Source: Caulobacter sp.
GTDB taxonomy: Bacteria; Pseudomonadota; Alphaproteobacteria; Caulobacterales; Caulobacteraceae
Assembly: GCA_028291125.1 (NCBI GenBank)
Contig: JAQGIN010000146.1
Span: 1 to 12,500 of the forward strand
Length of the DNA: 12,500 nt
Reading direction: 5' to 3'
Position 1 is the first letter of the stretch. Each line of letters begins with the position of its first letter. Below are positions 1 to 6,012 of this stretch, piece by piece. The translations under genes and the position numbers were made by a program. The notes below the pieces were generated by a model. It saw only the letters and a program-made list of their open reading frames with translations, searched no databases and had not been told where the DNA came from.

Positions 1-1397
1 TAGCCCTTGGCCTGGGTGATCAGTTCGGGGCGGGTGAACATGTCGACCAGGGTCATGGCCACCACCTTGCCGCCGGCGACGACGCCGTCATGGGCGATCG
101 GCGTGGCCATGGCCATGGCGTTGGACCAGTGGTGGCCGGGCAGGCCCGGGATGTTGGACGGATAGACCAGCATCACCGTCGGCAGGGTCCAGGCGACGTC
201 GCCGATATCGTCCGAGCCGCCGTTGGGATCCTCGCTGGGCCCCATCATCGGCTTCAAGGTGGTGGCCAGGCCCTCGGGCTTGGCGCCGACCGTGGTCTGC
301 ACGGCCTTGGCGAAGGCCTGTTCGGGCTCGGTCCATTTCGGCAGGCCGACGGCGCGGACATTGGCGTCCATCGCCTCGGCCAGCGGCCGGTTGAAATAGC
401 GGGGCGCGGCGTAGCCGATCACCTGGCGGGTGACGGTGGTGGCGGTCATCTTGGCCGCGCCGTCGGCGATGTCGTTGGCGACCGCGTAGTTCTGGGCGAT
501 GTGGGCGAAATCGGTCTCGCGGACGAAGAACCAGGCCGAAGCCTCGGGCGGCACGACATTGGGCTGATCGCCGCCGTTGGAGATCACATAGTGCGAGCGC
601 TGCTGGGTGCGCAGATGCTCGCGCTTCATGTCCCAGCCCATGCCCATCAGCATCACCCCGTCCAGGGCGCTGCGGCCGCGCCACGGCGCGCCGGCGGCGT
701 GGGCGGCCTCGCCATGGAAGTTGTATTTCACCGACACCAGGCCGCTGCCGCTATAGGCGCCCCACGAGGTCTGCAGGTTCTCGCCGACATGGGTGAAGAC
801 CACGGCGTCGACGCCCTTGAACACCCCGTCGCGGACCATGAACATCTTGCCGGCGACCAGCTCCTCGGCCACCCCCGGCCACAGCATCAGCGTGCCGGGG
901 ATGTTGTCGCGGACCATCACGTCCTTCAACGCCAGGGCGGCGAGGATATTGACCGCCTGGCCGGAATTGTGACCCTCGCCATGGCCCGGCGCGCCCTCGA
1001 CCAGCGGTTCGCGATAGGCGACGCCGGGTTTCTGCGAGGCCTGGGGCAGGGCGTCGATGTCGCTGCCCAGGGCGATGGTCGGACCGCCGGTCCCGTGCGT
1101 CCAGGTGGCGGTCCAGCCGGTCGGCAGGCCGGCCACCCCGCGCTGGATCTTGAAGCCGTTCTTTTCCAGCAGCTCGGTCAGGTAGCGCGAGGTCTCCACC
1201 TCCTGGAAGCCGAGTTCGCCGAAACTGAAGACGGAGTCGACGATCTCCTGGCCCAGCTTCTTGCGGGCCTCGACGCCGGCGATCACCTGGTCCTTCATCG
1301 CCGCCGGGGTCTCGGCGGCCAGGGCGGAGGAGGCCAGCGCGGCCAGCGCCAAGGCGGCGGGGAGAAGCCGGGAGGTCATGCGGGGGGTCTTGGTCAT
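1..1397 (-). CDS. Exported M20D-family amidohydrolase, AbgB-like (3' end beyond window)
   Basis: This gene runs off the left edge; 465 codons are visible and the family is usually only slightly longer, so little is missing. The N-terminus has a basic stretch, a hydrophobic run and a likely ALA|AE cleavage site near residue 28, so the enzyme should be periplasmic. Visible M20D landmarks are GSDIDALP (111-118), GHGEGHNSG (138-146), the catalytic glutamate pair in AEEL (177-180), HGEAAHAAG (228-236, dimerisation-type histidine), GSDDIGDVAW (394-403) and GHHW (421-424). Relatives such as AbgB hydrolyse amide bonds to glutamate or related amino acids; the substrate here is unknown. The usual metal-ligand Cys of HGCGHN is Glu (E141). 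The start at 1397 gives the full signal peptide and lies 7 bases after the symporter stop, so the two are surely cotranscribed; ATG at 1379 is an in-frame alternative. No AbgA-like partner is visible. Confidence 0.88.
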   Translation of the reverse strand, partial: MTKTPRMTSRLLPAALALAALASSALAAETPAAMKDQVIAGVEARKKLGQEIVDSVFSFGELGFQEVETSRYLTELLEKNGFKIQRGVAGLPTGWTATWTHGTGGPTIALGSDIDALPQASQKPGVAYREPLVEGAPGHGEGHNSGQAVNILAALALKDVMVRDNIPGTLMLWPGVAEELVAGKMFMVRDGVFKGVDAVVFTHVGENLQTSWGAYSGSGLVSVKYNFHGEAAHAAGAPWRGRSALDGVMLMGMGWDMKREHLRTQQRSHYVISNGGDQPNVVPPEASAWFFVRETDFAHIAQNYAVANDIADGAAKMTATTVTRQVIGYAAPRYFNRPLAEAMDANVRAVGLPKWTEPEQAFAKAVQTTVGAKPEGLATTLKPMMGPSEDPNGGSDDIGDVAWTLPTVMLVYPSNIPGLPGHHWSNAMAMATPIAHDGVVAGGKVVAMTLVDMFTRPELITQAKG

Positions 1398-1404
1398 GCT
1401 GGGC

Positions 1405-2691
1405 CTATTCGCGCGGCGGGCTGTTGTAGACGGTGAGGTCGATCTCGTTTTCCCAGCGGGCCACGGTGGTGGCGGTCGCCAGGTTGGTGGTGGCGTTGGG
1501 CACGGTGCGGATCATGTCCAGCACCCGGTCGAAGGGCAGGATGAAGCCGACGATGATCGCCGTCTGGCTGTCGGGGACGCCGATCACCGACAGCACCGCC
1601 GCCAGCATGAACAGCGAGGCCGACGGCACCGGGGCGGTGCCCAGGGCCACCAGGGTGGCGGTCAGCAGGATCAGCAGATAGTCGACCGGGGCCAGATGCA
1701 TGCCGAACGCCTGGGCGGTGAACAGGGCCAACAGCCCGACATAGAGGGCTGTTCCGTCGCGGCCGATGCTGGCCCCCAGCGGCAGCACGGTGGAGATGAT
1801 CGGCCCCTTCAGGCCCAGATTGTTCTCGGCCACCGACACCGCCACCGGCAGGGTCGCAGAGCTCGACGAGGTCGAGAAGCCCACCAGCATGGCGTCGGCG
1901 ATGCCGGTGAAGAACGGCTTGATCGGCAGGCCGGCCACCAGGCGGATCAGCAGGCCGTGGACCACCAGGGTCTGGAAGGCCGAGGCGATGACCACCGCCA
2001 GGGCCAGCAGGCCGACATTGACGAACACCGCCAGGCCGTTGGAGCCGACGGCCGAGGCGATCAGACCAAACACCCCGAACGGCGCCACCTCCATGACCAT
2101 GCGCACGACGCGCAGGGTGACGTCCGAGGCGCCCTTCAGCACCGCGGTGACCGGCTCGGCGCTCTTGCCGGCGGCCACGACGCCGACGCCGATCATCACC
2201 GAGAAGAAGATGATCGCCAGCATGTCGCCCTTGGCCAGGGCCTCGACTGGATTGATCGGCACGATGCCCAAGAGCTGCTGCGACACCGTCTTGCCGGCGT
2301 TGATCACCTGCGGCGCCGCGCCGGCCATGTTGGCGCCGACGCCGGGCTGGATGACGCTGCCGACCGCCAGGCCGACGCAGACCGCCGTCGCCGACAGGGC
2401 CGCGAACAGGCCGATGGTGCGCAGGCCCAGCGATCCCAGGCGCTTGATGTCACCGAGGGCGGCGACGCCCGAGGCGATGGTCACGAACACCAGCGGCACC
2501 ACCATCATCCGGATCAGGCGGATGAACAGCTCGCCCATCCAGTGGAGCTTGGTCGCGCCCTCGCCCCAGGCCAGGCCGACGACGACGCCCAGGGCCAGGG
2601 CGACGAGGATCCGCTTCCACAGCTTGATCTCGAACCAGTAGCGGGCGAGCGGGGAGGACGGGGACGGGGGCCGTTCGGAAGGATCGCTCAT
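1405..2691 (-). CDS. Dicarboxylate/amino acid:cation symporter, DAACS/SDF family (GltP/DctA/EAAT fold)
   Basis: A 428-residue inner-membrane transporter of normal family length, expected to import acidic amino acids or dicarboxylates. I chose ATG 2691 rather than an upstream extension because it is preceded by AAAGAG at good spacing and gives the typical short cytoplasmic N-terminus. Family marks are RMMVVPLVF (61-69), hairpin 1 with TSSSSATLPV (274-283), TM7 with PLGASIGRDGTALY (304-317), hairpin 2 with GTAPVPSAS (351-359) and TM8 with DMIRTVPNATTN (392-403). Compared with the archaeal GltPh structure as I recall it, TM7 NMDGT reads GRDGT here and the TM8 sodium-binding Asp (405 in GltPh) is Asn403. 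The hairpin-1 region resembles eukaryotic EAATs, having Ser where GltPh has Arg276. Substrate-side R395, D392 and N399 are kept. The gene lies 52 bp after dgcA and 7 bp before the amidohydrolase, suggesting it imports the substrate of the operon. Family certain; substrate and coupling ion inferred. Confidence 0.93.
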   Translation of the reverse strand: MSDPSERPPSPSSPLARYWFEIKLWKRILVALALGVVVGLAWGEGATKLHWMGELFIRLIRMMVVPLVFVTIASGVAALGDIKRLGSLGLRTIGLFAALSATAVCVGLAVGSVIQPGVGANMAGAAPQVINAGKTVSQQLLGIVPINPVEALAKGDMLAIIFFSVMIGVGVVAAGKSAEPVTAVLKGASDVTLRVVRMVMEVAPFGVFGLIASAVGSNGLAVFVNVGLLALAVVIASAFQTLVVHGLLIRLVAGLPIKPFFTGIADAMLVGFSTSSSSATLPVAVSVAENNLGLKGPIISTVLPLGASIGRDGTALYVGLLALFTAQAFGMHLAPVDYLLILLTATLVALGTAPVPSASLFMLAAVLSVIGVPDSQTAIIVGFILPFDRVLDMIRTVPNATTNLATATTVARWENEIDLTVYNSPPRE

Positions 2692-2743
2692 GAGAATCGC
2701 TCTTTCGTTGCAGCCAAGGACCGTGAAGCCTGACGCGGGCGCG

Positions 2744-3751
2744 TCAAACCGTTGTCTCGGCGCCGTCGCCCCAGAAGCCCGGCGCGGGCGGACGCAGCCG
2801 GCCATCGGCGACGGCGACGCCGCCCGGCGCGTCGTCGCGCAGCCACAGCGGTCCGTCCAGGTCGACGAAGGCGGCGTGGCGGCCGATGTGGAAGGCCGGA
2901 GCGATGCCGAGCGAGCCGCAGACCATGCAGCCGGCCATGATTCCGAACCCGGCCTCGCGCGCCGCGTCCAGCAAGGTCAAGGCCGCCGTCAGTCCGCCGC
3001 TCTTGTCGAGCTTGATGTTCACCACCTGGTAGCGGCCGCGCAAGGTCGGTAGGTCCTTGGCCGTGTGGCACGACTCGTCGGCGCACAGCGGCACCAGCGG
3101 CGAGAAGCCCTCCAGCACGGCGTCCTCGTCGGCCGGCAGCGGCTGTTCGACCAGGTCGACCCTCGCCGCCACCAGGGCCGGCTGCAGGCGGCGGAGCATG
3201 TCGAAGCTCCAGCCCTCGTTGGGGTCGACGATCAGCCGGGCGCGGGGGGCGGCGGCGCGGACGGCGGCGATCTGGGCTTCGGGATCGCTGGCGTCGACCT
3301 TGATCTTGATCAGCGCCGCGTCGGCGATCTTGGCGGCGGCCTCGCCCATGACCTGGGGCGTATCGAGGCTGATGGTCAGGGCGCAGGCCAGGGCGGGGGG
3401 CGGCGAGGCTTCGCCGATCCGGGCCCAGACCGGCTGGCCGCAAAGCCGGCTTTCCAGGTCCCACAGCGCGGCGTCGACGGCGTTGCGCGCCGCGCCGGGC
3501 GGCAACGCCTCGAGCAACGCCGTCCGGGTGAGGCCGGCCTCGATCCGATCCTGCACGGCGCGGATCTGCTCGAGGACGAGGCTTTGGGTCTCGTTGTAGC
3601 GACCGTAGGGCACAGCTTCCCCGCGGCCGACGACGTCGCCCTGCGAAAGCTCGACATGGACGACGTCGGCGCTGGTCTTCACGCCCCGGGAGATCCGGAA
3701 GGGCGAGGCGAGCGGCCAGCTCAGGGGGGTGGCGATCAGCTGGCGACGCAT
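2744..3751 (-). CDS. dgcA: N-acetyl-D-glutamate racemase DgcA (enolase superfamily, dipeptide-epimerase-like)
   Basis: A 335-residue enolase-superfamily enzyme of the muconate lactonising / L-Ala-D/L-Glu epimerase branch. Visible catalytic elements are the KIK pair (K149, K151), metal ligands D176 (VDPNEGW), E202 (LVEQP) and D225 (CADES), and the opposite-face lysine in NIKLDKSGG (K247, with K250). A DLD motif at 297-299 corresponds to the site that binds the amino group in Ala-Glu epimerases. The sequence alone therefore fits either a dipeptide epimerase or an N-acetyl-glutamate racemase. The neighbour decides it: dgcN lies immediately upstream and overlaps by 16 bases (3736-3751), and DgcN-DgcA pairs are established in D-glutamate catabolism, where DgcA converts N-acetyl-D-Glu to N-acetyl-L-Glu. 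The start codon lies inside the end of dgcN with only a weak Shine-Dalgarno sequence, so translation is probably coupled. Action is cytoplasmic, since no signal peptide is visible. Confidence 0.87.
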   Translation of the reverse strand: MRRQLIATPLSWPLASPFRISRGVKTSADVVHVELSQGDVVGRGEAVPYGRYNETQSLVLEQIRAVQDRIEAGLTRTALLEALPPGAARNAVDAALWDLESRLCGQPVWARIGEASPPPALACALTISLDTPQVMGEAAAKIADAALIKIKVDASDPEAQIAAVRAAAPRARLIVDPNEGWSFDMLRRLQPALVAARVDLVEQPLPADEDAVLEGFSPLVPLCADESCHTAKDLPTLRGRYQVVNIKLDKSGGLTAALTLLDAAREAGFGIMAGCMVCGSLGIAPAFHIGRHAAFVDLDGPLWLRDDAPGGVAVADGRLRPPAPGFWGDGAETTV

Positions 3752-4746
3752 GCCAGCAACCGGTCGGTGATCTGGTCGACGCCCATGGCCACGGGGTCCT
3801 GGCAGGGCAGGTTCAGCTCGCCGGCGATCTGGTCGCACAGCGCGCGGGCCGCGTCGGGCGCCAGCTTGGAGGTGTTGAGCGCCACGCCGACCGCCTGGAC
3901 GTCCGGATTGGTCAGGCGCGCGGCCTGGAGATTGGCGGCCAGGCAGGTGGCCAGGTCGGGCAGGGCGCGGCCGTTGATCCCGCGCATCTGCTCGCGGCCG
4001 GGCTCGTGACACAGCACCAGGGCGTCGGGTTGCGAGCCGTGCAGCAGGCCCATGGACACCCCGGCGAACGAGGGGTGGAACAGCGAGCCCTGGCCCTCGA
4101 TCAGGTCCCAGCCGCCGTCCTCGCGGGCCGGGGAGATCCATTCGGCGGCTCCGGCGATGAAGTCGGCGACCACCGCGTCGATCGGTACGCCGCTCTTGGC
4201 GATGAAGATGCCGGTCTGGCCGGTGGCCCGGAAGTCGGCCTTGACGCCGCGGCGGCGCAGCTCCCGCTCCAGCGCCAGGCTGGTGTACATCTTGCCGACC
4301 GAGCAGTCGGTGCCGACGGTCAGCACCCGGCGTCCGGCCCGGCGATAGCCCTTGCCGATCGGCATGGGCTCGGAGGGCTCGCGGGCGTCGAACAGCGACA
4401 GGCCCAGGCGGGCGGCGGCCTCGGCGATGATCGGCGTGGCCGCCAGCTTCTGATGCAGACCCGAGGCGACGTTGAGGCCGGCCGCCAGCGCGGCGAGCAC
4501 GTCGTTGGTCAGGCCCTCGGCCATGACGCCGCCGGCGTTGGCGACGCCGAGGATCAAGGTCTGGGCGCCGGCCGCCTTGGCCTGCTGGAAGCCCATGTCC
4601 GGCAGGCCAAGGGTCAGGGCCGAGCCCGGCGCGCGATACTGTCCGACGCAGGCCTCGGGGCGCCATTGGGCCATGCCGCGCGACGACTTGATCGACAGCT
4701 CGTCCGGGGCGTCGCCGATGTACAGAAGATAGGGGCCAGACAGCAT
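3736..4746 (-). CDS. dgcN: D-glutamate N-acetyltransferase DgcN (DUF1611, P-loop protein)
   Basis: A 336-residue DUF1611-family protein. The family was long annotated as an NAD-dependent epimerase/dehydratase-like or ATP-binding protein and later identified as DgcN, which N-acetylates D-glutamate before DgcA racemises it. In order, the sequence shows an N-terminal domain with GLPDMGFQQAK (47-57) and GVANAGGVM (67-75), then a P-loop-like GTDCSVGK (145-152) and a Walker-B-like segment DLIEGQGSLFHP (214-225) with HEPGR (247-251) further on. ATG 4746 is preferred over the TTG three bases upstream because GGAG sits 8 bases before it. The gene heads the dgcN-dgcA-symporter-amidohydrolase run and is separated from the LysR gene by 94 bp. 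Its Shine-Dalgarno sequence is half of a 9-bp inverted repeat spanning that gap. The family is secure; the acetyltransferase role rests on knowledge of the DgcN family, not on a recognised GNAT motif. Confidence 0.87.
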   Translation of the reverse strand: MLSGPYLLYIGDAPDELSIKSSRGMAQWRPEACVGQYRAPGSALTLGLPDMGFQQAKAAGAQTLILGVANAGGVMAEGLTNDVLAALAAGLNVASGLHQKLAATPIIAEAAARLGLSLFDAREPSEPMPIGKGYRRAGRRVLTVGTDCSVGKMYTSLALERELRRRGVKADFRATGQTGIFIAKSGVPIDAVVADFIAGAAEWISPAREDGGWDLIEGQGSLFHPSFAGVSMGLLHGSQPDALVLCHEPGREQMRGINGRALPDLATCLAANLQAARLTNPDVQAVGVALNTSKLAPDAARALCDQIAGELNLPCQDPVAMGVDQITDRLLACVAS

Positions 4747-4840
4747 CAACAGGTCTCCACGCAGGGACTTCCAAGGCCCCGGACTGGCCTTTCGGATAAG
4801 GGCGGCGTCTGCTGATGGGCAATGTCTAAGAACTGGAGAC
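4747..4840 (-). promoter_or_regulatory. dgcR-like/dgcN intergenic leader with a small dyad
   Basis: This 94-bp gap lies between the LysR stop and the dgcN start. It holds a dyad AAGGCC-N7-GGCCTT (4773-4778 and 4786-4791), which could be a regulator-binding site or a weak RNA hairpin in the dgcN leader; no T-run follows, so it does not look like a terminator. On the minus strand, TTGCCC followed 17 bases later by TTATCC is a poor -35/-10 match, and I do not call a promoter with confidence. Whether dgcN has its own promoter or relies on read-through from the regulator gene cannot be decided from the sequence. Confidence 0.35.
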
Positions 4841-4842
4841 CT
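4751..4842. repeat. 9-bp inverted repeat bracketing the dgcN leader, one arm being the dgcN RBS
   Basis: The plus-strand arm AGGTCTCCA (4751-4759) and its exact reverse complement TGGAGACCT (4834-4842) flank the intergenic region, 74 bp apart. In a minus-strand transcript the arm at 4751-4759 reads UGGAGACCU and contains the dgcN Shine-Dalgarno sequence GGAG. The other arm lies at the very end of the LysR coding region and is complementary to it. A transcript reading through from the regulator gene could therefore mask the dgcN ribosome-binding site, whereas one starting inside the gap could not. The repeat is visible directly; its function is speculation. Confidence 0.45.
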
Positions 4843-5746
4843 ATGCCCCCAAGCTATGAGTCGCCTGCCGGATGGTGTCCGACAGCGTGGTGATGAAGCC
4901 CTTGAGCAGGTTGGAAGGCGGACGGTCGTTGAGGAACACGTACTGCACCTTGAAGCTCATCCTCGGCTCCAGGGGGCGAAAGACAAGATCGGGGGTCAGG
5001 GCCGCCCTGGCGGTGAATTCGTCGACCACCGCCACGCCCGCGCCGTAGCGCACCAGGGCGGCGGCGACGAAATAGGTGTGCACCGAGATGACCTCCGGCA
5101 GATCGAGGCCGTGGACCTCGATCTGGCTGGAGAACAGGTTGCCGACCGGGCCGCTGCCGACGACGCCGATGAAGTCGTGGGCCTTGAGGATTTCCAGGCC
5201 GATGCGGTCGGGCGGGTTGGGGATGTCGGCCTTGCGAAACAGCAGGCCGACCTCGCCCAGGCAGATGTCGATCGCCGTAAGTCGCGGATGGGATTGGACA
5301 TCGTAGCCGACGGCCAGGTCGCACTCGCGTTCGTAGAGGGCGCGGAGGATCTCGTTATGGTGCAGGGTGCGGATGTCGAACCCGACCCGCGGGTTGCTGG
5401 CGCGGAAGGCGGCGACGGCCTGGGGCGCGACGCCCAGGCCCAGCGACGGCAGTACGGCCAGGCGGATATTGCCGTCGCTCATGCGCTGCAGATTGCGCGC
5501 CGTCTGCTTGAGGCTCTCGAGCCGGCCGTAGAGCTCATCCACTTCGCGAAACAGGCTGTGCGCCTCATCCGTAGGCACCAGTCGCCCTTTTAAGCGGCGA
5601 AACAGCGCAAACTTGAGTCGGCTCTCGGCGTGGCGGAGCACCTTGCTGATCGATGGCTGAGAGACGTTCAGTTCGCGTGCGGCGCCGGTCACGGACCCGG
5701 TAAGGTAGACTTCCCGAAACACTTCGATGTGACGCAAACTCAACAC
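4841..5746 (-). CDS. LysR-type transcriptional regulator, candidate regulator of D-glutamate catabolism (DgcR-like)
   Basis: A 301-residue protein of standard LysR length. The N-terminal winged helix-turn-helix is clear (SVTGAARELNVSQPSISKVL, 18-37, then the RLKFALFRR wing region), followed by the linker helix and a periplasmic-binding-protein-like effector domain from about residue 90. The start is GTG at 5746, supported by AAAGG nine bases upstream and by the usual LysR start just before LRHIEVF; no ATG fits. It lies 94 bp upstream of dgcN in the same direction and is divergent from the TonB-receptor/deacylase pair across 266 bp. LysR regulators usually control the divergent gene and themselves, and LysR genes next to dgcN-dgcA have been linked to D-glutamate response, so D-Glu or a derivative is a reasonable effector guess. 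Effector identity is not shown by the sequence. Confidence 0.92.
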   Translation of the reverse strand: MLSLRHIEVFREVYLTGSVTGAARELNVSQPSISKVLRHAESRLKFALFRRLKGRLVPTDEAHSLFREVDELYGRLESLKQTARNLQRMSDGNIRLAVLPSLGLGVAPQAVAAFRASNPRVGFDIRTLHHNEILRALYERECDLAVGYDVQSHPRLTAIDICLGEVGLLFRKADIPNPPDRIGLEILKAHDFIGVVGSGPVGNLFSSQIEVHGLDLPEVISVHTYFVAAALVRYGAGVAVVDEFTARAALTPDLVFRPLEPRMSFKVQYVFLNDRPPSNLLKGFITTLSDTIRQATHSLGA

Positions 5747-6012
5747 GGGACGCGACCTTTCAGAAACGATATCAATCGCTTGAGGATGGATCTTATCCGC
5801 CCGCGCCCGATTTCGCCAGCCAGGGCCCGCCCGCGGCGGCGATGGCCTTCGCGCCGCTTCTTACCCCGGATCCGGCGCAGGGGTAATTACCCAAGGTTAT
5901 GGCCAAGGCAAGGAACAGAAAGAGCCAGAGCGCCTGGACCCCTTACGGTCGCCTGGCTCGTTCGCCGCGCCAATTCAGTCGGGCGCCGGACGATCCATGA
6001 GGGGATTCATTG
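5747..6012. promoter_or_regulatory. Divergent promoter region between LysR gene and TonB receptor
   Basis: This 266-bp stretch has no convincing ORF. It must hold the promoters of the LysR gene (leftward) and the receptor (rightward), but I cannot pick out a strong -35/-10 pair of either standard or Caulobacter type. The right end has a good Shine-Dalgarno sequence (GAGGGG, 5999-6004) eight bases before the receptor ATG; the left end has AAAGG before the LysR GTG. The clearest structure is the half-site cluster at 5861-5892, listed separately. Confidence 0.6.
5861..5892. promoter_or_regulatory. Candidate LysR operator array: TTACCCC-N12-GGGGTAA-TTACCC
   Basis: Three copies of one half-site lie in 32 bp. 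TTACCCC (5861-5867) and GGGGTAA (5880-5886) form a perfect 7-bp inverted repeat. GGGGTAA is immediately followed by TTACCC (5887-5892), making the 12-bp palindrome GGGTAATTACCC (5881-5892). The two forward-oriented half-sites start 26 bp apart. A 10-bp palindrome CCGGATCCGG (5866-5875) overlaps the left half. LysR proteins bind as tetramers to a strong dyad plus a secondary site over roughly this span, so this is the best operator candidate in the window. It lies 115-146 bp upstream of the LysR start and 120-151 bp upstream of the receptor ATG. Binding is inferred. Confidence 0.5.

Noticed and set aside
90..2733. Long plus-strand open frames opposite the amidohydrolase and symporter
   Set aside because: Compositionally typical antisense shadows, rich in His/Gly/Gln/Arg; the minus-strand proteins have full family motifs.
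3752..4822. Apparent dgcA extension giving a 692-residue fusion protein
   Set aside because: The added N-terminal part is just dgcN read in the wrong frame (Arg/Pro-rich). The real dgcA start is ATG 3751, where enolase-superfamily sequence begins.
4793..5799. Shared 8-mer CTTATCCG upstream of dgcN (minus strand, 4793-4800) and of the TonB receptor (plus strand, 5792-5799)
   Set aside because: A single shared 8-mer between two regions of about 94 and 266 bp is expected by chance roughly once, and it has no dyad or consistent spacing to the genes.
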